A stretch of DNA of 64,000 nucleotides from Timema cristinae (GCA_039000515.1 JBCFYV010000012.1:116385949-116449948), one strand, 5' to 3'. Positions 12,162 through 23,967 are shown, counted from the first letter of the stretch. Made by a program: numbers and translations. The notes: generated by a model not told the origin, from the sequence alone.

Positions 12162-13609
12162 TGATTGAATTAACTGAGGCAAAATTTTTCTATTTTTTTC
12201 TTTTAATTTTTTTTCTCCTAGATACTAGGGGTGGCGCCCAACAATAACACCGTCCTTATACATCTTGATGTTAACTATTGTTGTTATGTTAACAAGATGC
12301 AGAGGACAATAATATTAGACACAAAGAATAAGTTATACAATATATTTAAAAGGTTATTAATATATATTTATTTTTTTATTACAGTTATCCCAAAAGTTTT
12401 TATGCAATATAGTTATTATTTTTATTACAAAAATGTGTTTCTTGTAACAGAAACATTATAGTTATGATATTTAGTTGACAGCATAGCAATGCTTATTTTC
12501 TTAAGGTTATATAAGATATCTGTTACTCACTATTGAAGATAAAACCACTAGAAAACTGAGCTTAACAGTCTTGCCTCAGGTCATCCACTTGCCGACAGAT
12601 AAAAATATCAAACGACCTTACATGTTGACCACAGCGACAGAGTCTCCACAAAGCCAAACCTAAGGCTTGCCAAGTGTTTAAAACAAAATTTTAGACACAA
12701 GGGCATATGACTATGGTAACCTAAACCTTCTTATGAAAGTGGGAAGCTTAAATTGAGATTGTGCCGCTACATGACTTACAAATCAACTTAATTCTAGAAT
12801 CTGGAATCAAACTTAGGACTCCAATTAGCTCAATAAATAGATGCTATGCTGACTGACCTAAGAAATTGGGACAAATTGAGCGAAATACATTAGTTTTGTT
12901 AATTGTCTTTTTTAAACTAACAAGAATACAACCCGCTTGTTTTTAAACAAATTTATTTAGTTGCAAAGTCAATAACAAGTATAAATGCATACAATTTACA
13001 AAATCAAAACACTTTTTAAAATGTCTAAGATAACAAAACAAGATAGCCTAATAACATGGTTATAAGTCCTCTATAAATATCAACATTAAATAATAATTAT
13101 TAAAACTTCAACAGATTAACTACTATATTAGTAAACCCTCAATTTTCCTTAATAGGGAATAAAGCAAGTTTGAGCAAAATTATTTATATAATTGGTAAAT
13201 GCATTTTTTATAGTATATGATTGGTATATATAATAGGATTGGTAAATGCATTATATTACATTTATTTCAATTTTCTCCCATTAAAATTATTTTAACATCT
13301 AAACATAGCCCTACATTCTCTCCTTTTAAGATAATATTCAACTTTAATAAGTTGTCATAAGAATATATATAGTTATTATTAACTTCAATAATTTATAGTA
13401 ATTGTCTATAAACTGTTGATGAAAAGTTTAACCTTGTTGAGTAATATTATTTTTACAATAACATAAGAGCATCAAACCACACTATATGCCAATAGAGAAG
13501 TTATTAATGTTCAGCTCATTCCCAGGATGTTTACAGATTCAAGCACTTTTAATGGATATTTCAAGGTCAAAGGGGTTTATTGGGGGTTCATACACACAAA
13601 CACACACCA
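12162..13609. other. No gene seen; AT-rich
   Basis: Low-complexity AT-rich sequence. ATTGGTAAATGCATT occurs twice (about 13191 and 13239). No gene or named repeat supported. Confidence 0.5.
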
Positions 13610-13915
13610 GCCCACCGAAATTTAATAACAAAATGTATATAGCTTTATTTATGGTTCAAACAATATCAAAATTAAGATACCAGTACAAATTAGGGGGTTA
13701 TGTTGCCATAAAAAAAACACTTCAGATAGCTTCTAGAGGTGTTCCATATTTCTAACTTTTCCTAGCCTTCGGCAGTTAGGGAGTAATGATGCGATAAAAA
13801 CACTTTAGACAACGTCTAGAACTATTTATCATTTAGAATTTTTTTCTAGTCTCTGGCAATTGGGTGATGTGCCCACCAAACCCCCCCTGAAATGATTGGT
13901 TGGCTACGGCCTTGA
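13610..13915 (+). repeat. Dispersed repeat family H (ends GGCTGGCTACGGCC-like)
   Basis: Homologous over most of its length to 43552-43770 on the opposite strand. Shared landmarks are AACAATATCAAAATTAAG, ACAAATTAGGGGG, GCTTCTAGAGG/ACTTCTAGAAC, CTGAAAT.ATTGG and a TGGCTACGGCCTTG end. The inner segment is itself present twice here (about 13690 and 13770). Likely an old transposable element; class not identified. Confidence 0.7.
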
Positions 13916-14377
13916 GATATTTTAGAGTCTACCCTTAAAACTAATGACTCAATTAAAATACTACTGAAAAAATTAATCACATATTCCTTCAAAGTTAGAT
14001 GATCATTAAGAATGTAAAAAAATTCTGATATTCTCATTTTTTAATAATGTTATGATAAAAGAACATTAGGAACATAAGAAGTTATGAATTAAATGATATT
14101 AAAATGTTATTCTTACTACTATATTGATCTTGTTTCATAACATTTATGTCTTACACATTTAATTCATGACCACAATTGAATCCAATTACTTTTTAATGAC
14201 TTCATTGACCCGTAGACACTCTGATCATGTCAAAAATGTTTCAACCCATAACGGATGCCGTACAGTACAATGAACCTCAAGTGTGAACTGAAAATAAGGT
14301 ACACCTCAATTTTCTTACGAATGAACATATTTGACAGCTAGAAAAAGTTACTTGATTTACTATCATGTGTTCATCTG

Positions 14378-14482
14378 TCAAGTCATGTGATCCACATTTT
14401 TTATATATATTATCAATACCCATAAAATAACATAATAATAAAGAAAGATGTTATCAATGTTGAGTGCAAAAACTGTGATTTT
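14378..14482 (+). repeat. Dispersed repeat family E copy
   Basis: Contains GTCAAGTCATGTGATCCACA, then ATATATTATCAATACCCATA, AAATAACA and GTTATCAATGTTGA.TGCAAA. The same landmarks in the same order occur at 36522-36640 and 38155-38275, with partial copies at 25150-25440 and 50830-50890. Confidence 0.75.
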
Positions 14483-15325
14483 ATTTTCTAAAAGGTACTC
14501 CAAAATGTCCATCTGTAGCTTATATAGCTGACCGCCCACTTACTGAACTTTAGACGCAAAGTTTTTAAGATAATTTACACTCAACACACACTAGTGACCT
14601 TGGAACATTGGACTATGACTTAGACAGAATGATGTCACGCTCGGTAAGGAAGAAGTGTGTGTTTTGTTAGTCATCGAGAAGAAGGGATTTAAAAAGCCCA
14701 TGTGCCCTTAATGCCGGATTATTATCAACTCAATAATCACTTAATGTTTACTTAATGTTCACCTAACTAACAGCATAACACAGAGAATGAATTTAGACAG
14801 TTTGAAAACAAATTGTTCACTAAAATGAAACCAAATCATTTAGGTCTGATTAGGCTTCAAGTCCTTGCAACAGAAGCTTTACTGAAGCTACGGAATAAAG
14901 TGTGATGTGAGGCTACGACGTTTCAGAGTTCACGAGACTCAGACAAACTATACCAAAGGAAGTCATTTAGATTCTATAAACAAACAAATTAAGTAAGAAA
15001 GAGACCTGTTGACGTCATCTGCAACATGATTGGCTAGTCAAAATAAATTATACCTTCACTTACCATGAAAGTTCTCACTGGACAACTCTCAAGTTAAGTG
15101 AACATTAAGTCGATTGTGATCCTGGCACTAGATTTGGAGCGACCCCGGTTCACCAGTGATAACAACCACATGGACACTTGACATTGAGATAAATTAATTT
15201 TACCCATTAAATTAAGAGCATAAGAAATTATGTTTTATAAGTGCACTTTGAAAATTATTCTCCTACACCTAGTAAAAAGTGTTTCCCTCTTTTAAAAAAA
15301 TGTTATTTACTTAGGCCCTCTTTAC

Positions 15326-15371
15326 TATTATTATTAGCACCGCGTCTTACTACCCATTCGGGTTATACACA
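15326..15371 (-). mobile_element. SINE shared-tail fragment
   Basis: (ATT)n followed by AGCACCGCGTCTTACTACCC, ATTCGGGTTATACAC: the reversed shared 3' domain of SINE families A and B, heavily 5'-truncated. TPRT commonly yields such short copies. Confidence 0.85.
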
Positions 15372-16797
15372 ACACACTCTTTACTAATTTATTGTTTATA
15401 TAGAGCTAAAAAGAAATAGAATACAATACTAAGTTTAATTTTAAGGCCATGAAAAATATTTAAGTTGGAGGCCTCTAATACTCTTGGTTTTACTATGCAC
15501 TGAAGCCTTAAATACATTGTTAAGGCTACTTGTTTGACAATGGAAACATTAGAGGCCTATACAGATAATCACAACATTTGCTTTACAATTGTGTTTTTAA
15601 ATGTTCAAATTAATTCAAAAGTGGTACATGCAACCTTAAAATATGAATACAGTAATTAATTTTACAATATTGATACATTCTATTTGAATGGCTTGGATGG
15701 CTAATTATTATTGGCTTATGTTAGATAGTAATATATTATACAATGAAATTGAGTGAATGTATTGTTGTAGGTGGAGTCGACTGATGAATTTTGTAGCATT
15801 CTTAATGAAATGTAAACTTTGTAAAAATAATTATTAGACCTAACTTATATAGTCAAAAAAAATATTCGAAAAGGATGATATTTGACATTTATAAGGATAT
15901 GCAGATATTCTTTCAAAATCTGCTATTTACAAAATTAAGTTAAAGGACTGTGGGTTGGAAGAGACTACGGGGCAAGTATAAACATTTATATTTGTCACCT
16001 AAAGGCCTTAAATTATGGCAGTTTTTTTGTTCACAACTAAAAGGATTTTATCACAGTCATTTTTAAGTCATAGCCAAAGATTTTAAGACAATCTGTAAAA
16101 ATTAGATTATTATTACTATTATACTGCAAAGATGACATAATGGCAAGGCCTACAATAAGTAATTTTTGGGACACATCAGGCCCCTTTTTCAGTGAAAGAG
16201 TACCTAGTTTAGTGAGCTTTGTTTTAATTGTTAACTTTTAGGCCTAGGTTTTACTGGTGAGTAGGCCTTGTCACGGATATCATTGATGGAGGGGATAAAA
16301 GCCCCTCCCAATAATCTGTGTTTTATTCTGAAATGTACCCTCATTGAGCATTGATTAAGGTATGCCTAACTATTTTTGATAACTTTTAGAATTAATTCCA
16401 TTATCAAATTATTCATGTTATTCAATTGGTATGATTTTTTTATTTAAAGGGAAATAGGTTTTGTTCCCCCCCCATAATCTCACTAATTAAGACAATGACA
16501 CCTGTTGGTCTTACTTACCCATCTAACCTCCTTTCAATGTTTATAAATAGATAGGATGACCCCAACCTGTATTTTACGGGAGAGTTCCGTATTTGAAAGT
16601 CTTGTCCACTTTTTTTACAGGTCCAAAAAAACACGTAAATGTCCCGTATTTTGCCATGTGTTTAGAAAATACCCCCTATTTTATAAATTACATGGTGTGA
16701 ATCAATGAAACTTTCATATTTTACAATATTTATATTTCTGATTTTGTTAAAACATAACAATGATACAATATGTTCGGTTATAATTTCACACGGACAG

Positions 16798-17012
16798 CCC
16801 GAGTTTGGAATTTATCCGTTGGGCATGGAGTCCCTGAGTTGGAATTTAGCCTTTGGGCATTGGGAACCCCGAGTTGGAATTATCGTTGGGCATTGGGAAT
16901 CCCCGAGTTGAATTTATCCGTTGGCATTGGAGTCCCGATTTGGAATTTAGCCTTTGGGCATTGGGAATCCCCGAGTTTGGAATTTAGCCTTTGGGCATTG
17001 GGAATCCCCGAA
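16798..17012. repeat. 33-37-bp minisatellite, six copies
   Basis: Unit reads roughly GAGTTGGAATTTAGCCTTTG then GGCATTGGGAATCCCC, with spacing 33-37 bases between successive GGGCAT words (16821, 16855, 16888, 16923, 16956, 16993). Variants alternate TTATCCGTT and TTAGCCTTT. Overlapping reading frames are by-products. Confidence 0.9.
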
Positions 17013-17119
17013 TTCTTATCTAATCATTGCTTACTGTGTATAACATAACGATCAGTTAGTCTGTCTCAAGATCTCGATTAGGCTTAACTTAACAAGTGGC
17101 AATGGTATAATAATAAATT

Positions 17120-17185
17120 GGCGTATAGCCTGAACAGGAAGTAAAACACGGTTCTAAAAAAAAAGTAATTAATAATAATAATAAA
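17120..17185 (+). mobile_element. SINE shared-tail fragment, degenerate
   Basis: GCGTATAGCCTGAACAGGAA, GTAAAACACGGTTCTA then a broken (TAA)n. It matches the SINE 3' domain with several substitutions. Confidence 0.6.
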
Positions 17186-18299
17186 CATAATTCAATAATA
17201 ATAATTAATTGTGTAGGTTAAGTAGCCAACCTTTGAAAAGATAATGTGCCGTATTTGTGTTAAATGAGAAAATAGGTCACCTTATATATAGAGAGCAGTT
17301 TGGTATGCAAGTAGTTTTTTCTTTGTTGTTTAAAAGATAATTATTTAAACTTGATCGGGTAATACACGCAGTTGTAATGCAACTTAATCTTCCGGAACGG
17401 TGGGTTTACTTAGGATAAATATGTGCTTGAATCAGCATACTAGGAGAGAAAATTCCTATTATTTAAAGCTTGCACTTAAGTGTCCTCAATTCTAAACTAT
17501 TCCAGTATCGTAAAACAAGGTCACTTTGCACCAATGGGTATATTTGAACTAAAATTTTAAACATATAGTGTGAATGTTAATCTTGTTTTCTTGTTGAAAG
17601 CACAAGTAATGCTTAAACAAAAACTTGCAAATGCTTTCTAAGAGATTATAATCCATTATTTTTGTTTTAATATTTTGGTGCAAAGTAACCTCGTTTTTAC
17701 AGTAGGCCTATTTCTTTAGTGTTTTTTTTTTCAAGAGTCCATATATGTCAGGTACTCACACACAAAAAAAGTGTGTTTGCGTGCGTGGCAACTCTGAGCT
17801 ATGTAGGCTTGCTGGTGAGCAATTTTTTGTTTGTTTTTGTTTTACTGGATTCTTAAAAGTATGACAATGAATTTAACAGCTTCCATTTCAATATCCTGGT
17901 TACGAATGGAAATCTACCGTTTGTGTAAATAACGAATAGTTAAGAAACATGACATTAGGCCTAGGCCCCTATTCATTACAATGAAAGACAAAGTGGTAGG
18001 CCTACTAAATTTGTTAATTAATCCTTTTATGACTAAGGCCGAGGCACAATGCACAACTTGAGAAATATATCTTGGAATGATTATATGTTAAATGCTGATA
18101 TAAAAAGCGAGTATTATCCTAAATATCTTAAGCTAATAGTAAATGCTTGAGCATTAAGTATTGACCCTGAGTTAACATTAGAGATGTATTTTATCAACAA
18201 TGAATTGTTTCATATTTTTTTGAATGTTCGTAATATTATAAGAAATGTTGACTATGTTCTCAATCAAATACTTGTATTTTTAAATAAGTTTAAAACTAT
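17186..18299. other. Spacer downstream of LDAH, no gene seen
   Basis: No supportable coding region. Several TAGGCCTA-like words occur (about 17703, 17955, 17998). LDAH transcription would run into this interval. Confidence 0.5.
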
Positions 18300-18305
18300 T
18301 TTATT
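18300..18305 (-). terminator. Candidate poly(A) signal of LDAH
   Basis: AATAAA on the minus strand, 34 bases after the stop codon of LDAH. No genomic A-tract follows, which argues against the gene being a recent poly(A)-tailed retrocopy. Confidence 0.55.
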
Positions 18306-18339
18306 TGAAAATGAAAAAAAAAACACTTTAGGTTAAAAT

Positions 18340-19254
18340 TCACTTTTGTCTTTCTGCCTTCACCCAGTCCGACACCATATCCCCCACAGCCTGGCTCATA
18401 TTTAGGACAAACGCGTGATCAAAGTTTTTGTCGCAAATTATTGATTTCACTTCTGGATGAGACGCCTTCAAGTCCTTGACGTAGTCCAAAGGAGTCCAAC
18501 CGTCCCGCGCCCCATAATATAAAACCAACTTGTCGCGGAACGTGGTCATTGTGTTGGAATCCAGTTCCGTCACATTTTCCATCTCGTCTTTAGCCAAGAA
18601 AAACACATTCCTAAGAACTGTCGGATTGACGAGGTCTACAGTGGTGTCGATCATGTCGTCAGTTGATTTATGAATAGAAAAATATATGTTTATAAGGACT
18701 CTTCTGAGGGTCCTAGGTAGAGAAGTGAAAACCCAGGCAAGAAAGACGATTAGTGGCACTATGGGTAGTATTAAACTAGTTAGGAACTTCCCATTGGGCG
18801 ATGCTGCCATCCGCTCGATGGTCGGGAACATAAGATAGCATTTCCTCACCTGAGAGCGAATCCGCGAATTTTTCATAACCTCCAGAATCATTTTGCATCC
18901 GATGGAATGTCCGATGAGGTAAACTTTAACATCCGGAGGAATATATTTCTCCATGAAGGCGATTTTATGTTGGGCTTGACCCTCCATATTGTAGAAATGA
19001 GGGTGTTTCGATAAGCTGGGCAAAGTCCGTTCCTCCGGGGGTAGCTCGTGACCAGCGTGGGATAAGGCCCAAACGGGGATCCCGAGGTTAGAATGGATGG
19101 TGTCCAAGAAGATGGAATAGTAGCCAGTTAAACCAGGGTTACCCGATATGAAAAGGATCAATTCTTTATGACCTTTAAGCCCATCCTCAATCCAACCCCC
19201 TCTCGATACTACCCTTGTCGGGACACGGTTCACAGATACAAAACCTTCTTGCAT
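18340..19254 (-). CDS. LDAH: Lipid droplet-associated hydrolase
   Basis: An intact 304-residue alpha/beta-hydrolase. The family (vertebrate LDAH/C2orf43, fly CG9186) sits on lipid droplets and is linked to cholesteryl ester and triacylglycerol turnover; its exact substrate is debated. Visible signs: early beta strand and oxyanion-type motif LILFISGNPG (32-41) followed by YY; nucleophile elbow LIGHSIG with Ser117; a hydrophobic stretch at about 158-180 that fits the droplet-associating segment; YYGARDGWTP with Asp251 as the likely catalytic acid; and DHAFVL with His280. Length is close to the usual 300-325. The start ATG has A at -3. It is read from one uninterrupted exon, with a poly(A) signal shortly after the stop. 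No neighbouring gene shares a pathway. The intronless state is unusual if relatives are multi-exonic, but the frame is clean. Confidence 0.93.
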   Translation of the reverse strand: MQEGFVSVNRVPTRVVSRGGWIEDGLKGHKELILFISGNPGLTGYYSIFLDTIHSNLGIPVWALSHAGHELPPEERTLPSLSKHPHFYNMEGQAQHKIAFMEKYIPPDVKVYLIGHSIGCKMILEVMKNSRIRSQVRKCYLMFPTIERMAASPNGKFLTSLILPIVPLIVFLAWVFTSLPRTLRRVLINIYFSIHKSTDDMIDTTVDLVNPTVLRNVFFLAKDEMENVTELDSNTMTTFRDKLVLYYGARDGWTPLDYVKDLKASHPEVKSIICDKNFDHAFVLNMSQAVGDMVSDWVKAERQK

Positions 19255-21036
19255 GATTCGGGAAATAGCTTCTAACTGTGATCACAACACTCACACTAAC
19301 ACCAAACCTCGATCAACCTATCTCTTCCGTCGATGAACGCGCAATGAAGTGAGTCAGCATAGTTTGTTGACTCGTCTCAACTTCACGACAAGAAAGTATG
19401 TTATCTAAACAACAAAAAAATGATGGTCATGATACACGAGAAAACGTGAATAACAAAAATATCAAGGTATAACGTTACGTCACATTAACATTTTCTCTCG
19501 AGCCTTTTATTCATTTGTTGAATCAGGTTGACCAACAAGTGAAACTATATACTCACAAAATAATGCTTACTTTAAAATTATATTTGACATATTTTGCTTT
19601 ATTTCTTGAATAATCATCACTATCAATCTTATTTAAAGATCATTAGTTAATTAATTACACTTTAGTTAAGATAAATCATTATTATTTTAAATTATTATGG
19701 TGATCACCAAGTGTTAGTTATCTCTACATGGATGCCAATTAATTCAGTTTAAAGAATAACTACTAGGTGGCACTGATAGCAGTCTTAGTCGGTGATCCTA
19801 TTAGTAACATATTTATTTCATAGATGGAAATAAGTATATAGTCTTTTAAAACGTCACTAGGAAGCGATAGTTGATATTTTGTTGTTTCTCCTTTCTTATG
19901 ATCCCTGACGGAAAAAAAGGATTAGAGCGATAGTGAGATATCTAACTGGAGATTTTGATTGATATCGATGTTGAATGTCTCATGATAAAAAAAAAGTGGT
20001 TTTCGTAATACCATCTGTCTTTATCTCGGCCTTGAGCCGAAACCATTTTACCAATCGTGCTAAGACTTGGTATCCAGGGTTCAGTGGCGTATGCAGGATT
20101 CAACTTTGGGGGTGGGGACTCAATAACTGTAAGCCTATTTTTGAAAATATGTAAAGAAATTGTATTTCTCAATTCTCAGCAATAATCATAGTTTTAGATT
20201 ATTCATAATAATTATTAACCACTAACCAGTGATGTAACTTGTAAGAGGAATACTTCATAATTTATAGACGTTTAGTTTGGACATTGCGTTAATTAGTATA
20301 AGGATAAAATAAAATATGGAAGCTTACACAATTTCGAATTATGTTTAAAGATTCTTAACACATGGTAACAATGTACGATTTTTACAGCTATTCTTTAACT
20401 TTATAATTATAAATAGTTAAATAGTATTTAGCATAGTAGTAATTTTAAATAAAACTAATACAAATGAAAGAAATATTGATATTATCAAGAGTGGCATAAA
20501 ACATCTTGGGAAACCATAGTGTCAAAAAAATTAAAATAAACCAAATAAGGTGAGTAAAAACTCTTTTATTGCTTTGATTGTAGTGATTGATAATTTTTGA
20601 GATATTCAGTTTTATGTTTACCTGTGCTGTTGCGCAGGTAATTCTTCAGTCTCTTCAAAGTCTAGAATTACCTTTCAACGGATGATGTGGTCATCGGTAT
20701 TATTGCCAAAATTGTTAATAGAATTGTCAGATTTGTAAACATTTCTCGATCTAAAAATTTTGATCTGTCGACAGCATTCTTTTGCTGCTGGTGTGCTGCA
20801 TATCATCCTTGTAAAACTCCAAAGCCGATAACAAGTCGCTAAACTTATTGTTGACAGCGTTTACTGGGATTAAACAGTAAAGTCCTCTTAATAGATTCCT
20901 ATGGTTTGAAAATCTACCTTTCAATGAAGCTCGTCCAAATAAGAATAGAACACAATCCGAAGGTAGTATTCTTCTGGGGTTTCGGTTTCAACATTTGCTC
21001 TGTAGTTCTGAGTGTTCTGTTTGTTCTAGATTTAAG
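19255..21036. other. LDAH upstream region and AT-rich spacer
   Basis: The first 120 bases upstream of LDAH are less AT-rich and presumably hold its promoter and 5' UTR; no motif is convincing. At 20082 a CAGTGGCGTATGCAGG word followed by GGGGGTGGGG resembles a DNA-transposon terminus, but no matching partner end was found. Confidence 0.45.
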
Positions 21037-21095
21037 TAGAGTAATTAGTACATAGGCGTATAACCCGAGTGGGTAGTAAGACGCGTGCTAATTTA
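21037..21095 (+). mobile_element. SINE shared-tail fragment
   Basis: GTAATTAGTACATAGGCGTA, TAACCCGAGTGGGTAGTAAG, ACGCGTGCTAAT: the last 60 bases of a family A SINE, 5'-truncated. Confidence 0.85.
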
Positions 21096-21315
21096 AAAAA
21101 AACAGCTCCTCGCTGAGTTTTCGTCTTAAGACACGGGGGGGCAGGGGATGAGGGGAGGCAAGGTTTTCATAAACGTTTAGCTTTAATCCACTATTAAAAC
21201 TAAGGATAGTTTACTTTTGGAGGAGAGTGAATTAAAGATAGCTCCTCTAATAATCGGCTCAACGAAATTGATATTTTAATGGGTACTTAATTTTGGCATT
21301 TATCTCAAATTTGGT

Positions 21316-21362
21316 TACATATATATATATATATATATATAGTATATATATATATATATATA
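21316..21362. repeat. (TA)n microsatellite
   Basis: A TA dinucleotide run interrupted once by AG. Short frames across it are artefacts. Confidence 0.95.
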
Positions 21363-21438
21363 ATATCCATTACAATTTAAAATACGGAAAAACTTATTAT
21401 TACAAAATTTTAGGACTCTTACTGATAAAATCCTTGTA

Positions 21439-21603
21439 TTTATTATTATTATTATTATTATTAGCACCGCGTCTTACTACCCGTTCGGGTTATACGCACT
21501 TACGCTAATGTGTAATGGTAGGGTGATTGTGAGATGAAATGAAGGACCTACAATTTAACATGGAATCCGAACCACGGTGGCGGCCTGGCATTCCCCACAT
21601 TCA
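21439..21603 (-). mobile_element. SINE family B, 5'-truncated, with 12-bp duplication
   Basis: On the minus strand: CCACGGTTCGGATTCCA-type body, GGTCCTTCATTTCATCTCAC, ACCATTACACATTAGCGTAA, the palindrome ACCCGAACGGGT and (TAA)n. Direct repeats AAAATCCTTGTA flank it at 21427-21438 and 21604-21615, 12 of 12. The (TAA)n lies inside the duplication, so it arrived with the SINE. Confidence 0.95.
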
Positions 21604-21823
21604 AAAATCCTTGTACATGAAATATTTTTTCAATAAAACTAATTATTTCCCAGTTATAAGCAAATATGGCCTAAATATATAAAGTTTTGAGAAATGAGGA
21701 ACTGAAAATGTAGTTTGCTAACTAAGACGTTTATATCCTAGATAGTCAAAAGTCTTTAATTTAGAAATTCCAAATTAGGAGGCCTGATTCCTGGATTACT
21801 TCTTGAAGAGTTAGAACAGAATT

Positions 21824-22035
21824 ATCCACCTCGGTGGTCTTGACGCAAAGTGCTCACCTCGGGACGTGAATACCGTGGGTTCAAATCCAGCTGAAGTCCA
21901 CGGGTTTCTCATGACCGATAAAATTATGTGGTACAGCTTCCTTCGGAGGAAAAGAAAAGCGATCTCATGATCACTATGACATGTAAAAAAAACCTTGGCA
22001 GGTATATGCGCACGTTAAATACATTAAAAAAAGTT
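21824..22035 (+). mobile_element. tRNA-derived SINE, family C
   Basis: Head CCTCGGTGGTCTTGACGCAA with B-box-like GTGGGTTCAAATCCAG, then ACATGTAAAAAAAACCTTGG and TATGCGCACGTTAAATACA. The tail differs from families A and B. No duplication was resolved. Confidence 0.6.
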
Positions 22036-22298
22036 TGTCCATCCAAACAGATTTTTACAAAATCTGAGGAGATGAGTTCCCCCGCCCCCGCCCCACAAAG
22101 AAATAACCATGCTGCGTCTCACCTGAAACCTCCTTGCGCCTCACAGGTTGAGAAACCTTTCTGAAGAGGACTCTCAACAGTCACTATTGACCATTTTCTG
22201 ACAGTTCTAACGGTAACTGGATACACTCTCTTGTGCTTAATACGCCAAGCCATGTGTTCTATGGCTATCACTTTTAACAAGGTGGCTATCAATAATTT

Positions 22299-22450
22299 AC
22301 CGGCCCCGTGGTATAGTGGTCCGTGCATCGAGCTACGGCCTTAGGGGTCCCATGTTCGATTCCTGGCCGGTATTTTGACTATTTTTCCCTGAAAAGTAAT
22401 TAGCATAATGGTCACCAGGGCTTAGTTAATTTGTCTTAAGTTAGGTTTAA
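22299..22450 (+). mobile_element. tRNA-like element head, family D
   Basis: A-box-like TGGTATAGTGG and B-box GTTCGATTCC lie 40 bases apart, and ACCGGCC (22299-22305) pairs with GGCCGGT (22365-22371). The cloverleaf does not close at canonical spacing, so a SINE head or tRNA pseudogene is more likely than a working tRNA. Confidence 0.5.
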
Positions 22451-22549
22451 GTGCTTCCACTGGTTCCACACCCTCATACTCCCTATCAACCCCATCTCAT
22501 CTCATCGGAACATTCAAAAGAGTCTCCACTGAAAGGATGCACGGCTAGT

Positions 22550-22755
22550 ACATCCAGGTGTCTCTGCGGAGGACGGGGAGATCGAGGTTCGAATCTAGGT
22601 CGGGTGAACTGGGGGTGGTTTTTCCTAAATGGTCTTCCACTCTCTCCCTCCACGCAAATGCGGGTTTACTTCCTCTAATTCAACCGTCTCCATTCCTAAT
22701 TCATTAACGTGATTAGTACTTAAGCGTATAGTCTGAACGCGTAGTAAGAAATATA
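22550..22755 (+). mobile_element. SINE family A, 5'-truncated
   Basis: GACGGGGAGATCGAGGTTCG (B box), GGTGGTTTTTCCTAAATGG, CCACGCAAATGCGGG and a tail with GCGTATAGTCTGAACGCGTA where the palindrome is mutated. Confidence 0.88.
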
Positions 22756-22782
22756 AAAAATAGGTAAAATAAAACTATTATT

Positions 22783-22941
22783 GCCCGCTTCCAGGGCCGC
22801 GTTGTCTAATGCGCTAGTTTCGTGTAGAGCTACACTGCTGAGGATGGGGAGATCCAGGTTCAAATCTCGGTCGGATAAACTGGGGGTGGTTTTTCCAAGA
22901 TGATTTTCCACTCTCTCTCAGGCAAATTCTGGTACACTTCC

Positions 22942-22974
<33 letters not shown>

Positions 22975-23046
22975 CCTTCCAAATCTCTAAAAACCATTAG
23001 CATAATTAGTACATGAGTGTTAAACCGGAACGGATAGTAAGACGTG

Positions 23047-23093
<47 letters not shown>

Positions 23094-23095
23094 TG
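22783..23095 (+). mobile_element. SINE family A, full length, with internal (AT)n and (ATT)n tail
   Basis: Head GGCCGCGTTGTCTAATGCGC, B box AGGTTCAAATCTCGG and body as in family A. A run of (AT)14 replaces part of the body at 22946-22973. The 3' domain (AACCGGAACGGATAGTAAG) ends in about 16 TTA triplets. Confidence 0.9.
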
Positions 23096-23193
23096 TAAAG
23101 GTTGTCAGATAAATATAGTAACGTTCTGACGATGTTGGCAGCATTACATTGTTTTTACCCATGTATTCTAAAAGTGTCAATAACCAGGTCTAC

Positions 23194-23345
23194 CTGTTCG
23201 TTTGTTTATGGCGCAGGCGTTCTTCCTGTTGCATGCGGCCCACGCTAGCCTCGCGTGAGTCTCTCTCACCCCTGTTAGGAACTGGGCCAGCAAGGCCAAG
23301 GTCATCGGCCTCCTTCAAGGTCAAGGACGCACGAATCTTCTCCTT
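23194..23345 (-). CDS. Candidate GC-rich exon, unknown gene
   Basis: On the minus strand an open stretch contains IRASLTLKEADDLGLAGPVP and then REASVGRMQQEERLRHKQTN, ending in ACGAACAG|GTAGACC, a good donor. Base composition is far richer in GC than its neighbours, and the peptide is charged and complex rather than repeat-like. The acceptor side is unclear, and a SINE lies immediately beyond. The family is not recognised. It could instead be part of an unidentified repeat. Confidence 0.3.
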
Positions 23346-23397
23346 GTATTTATTTGTTCGTTTGGTATTTCTCTTGCCCTTTTTAACTTTTACTTGT

Positions 23398-23615
23398 TCT
23401 CGCGTGAGCTGAGCGTAGACTGGACTGCACATGACGGGGAGATTGTGGTTCGATACCGGTCGGGTGTACTGAGATCGGCTTTTCCTAAATGGCTTCCCAC
23501 GCTCTCTCTCCACGTAAATGCGGGTACACTTCCTATAATCTAAACTTCCCTATCCCTAACCTATTATCGTAATTAGTACATAAGCGTATAACCTGAATGG
23601 GTAGTAAGACTCAGG
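23398..23615 (+). mobile_element. SINE family A, slightly 5'-truncated
   Basis: GACTGGACTGCACATGACGG, GGTTCGATACCGGTCGGGTG, CACGTAAATGCGGGTACACT, then CATAAGCGTATAACCTGAAT and GGGTAGTAAGAC. The triplet tail is missing. Confidence 0.88.
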
Positions 23616-23750
23616 GAGTGAGATGTTGTGATTCTATTGAACCTCATGAGGCAGAGACCTAGTCTGGATTCGAATTCCGACCTTCCCCGAGCTTGACAAT
23701 TATTCCGTCATGTGTCTACCTGATGTGTTACTACTCCCATTGAAAAAATA
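23616..23750 (+). mobile_element. Possible further tRNA-like SINE fragment
   Basis: B-box-like CTGGATTCGAATTCCGACC preceded by a head-like GTTGTGATTCTATTGAACCT. It follows directly on the preceding SINE. No tail recognised. Confidence 0.35.
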
Positions 23751-23755
23751 AATAC

Positions 23756-23967
23756 AATACCGTGTCATACTACCTGTTCGGATTATACATATGTATAATT
23801 ATTCTTGTTGGGGTAGGGATGAAAAAGGAAGCATTTTAGAGCTACTCTACCCGCATTTGCATGAAAGTAGAGTGAGAAAACATTTAGGAAAAATCACCCT
23901 CGGCAGACCCGGTTGGGATTCGAACCTCGATCTTTCCTTTTCAGTAAGCCAGTCTTGAGGAGTTTTA

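Larger units (their letters stand above)
13916..16797. other. No gene seen; repeat fragments only
   Basis: Apart from a family E repeat (14378-14482) and a SINE tail fragment (15326-15371), nothing supportable. From about 16000 onward AGGCCT-containing words become frequent. Confidence 0.5.

Noticed and set aside
20079..20110. DNA transposon starting CAGTGGCGTATGCAGG
   Set aside because: Typical terminus wording, but no matching right end within the window.
22299..22371. A working tRNA gene
   Set aside because: Boxes A and B are present, but acceptor and T stems cannot both close at canonical spacing; a SINE head or tRNA pseudogene is more likely.
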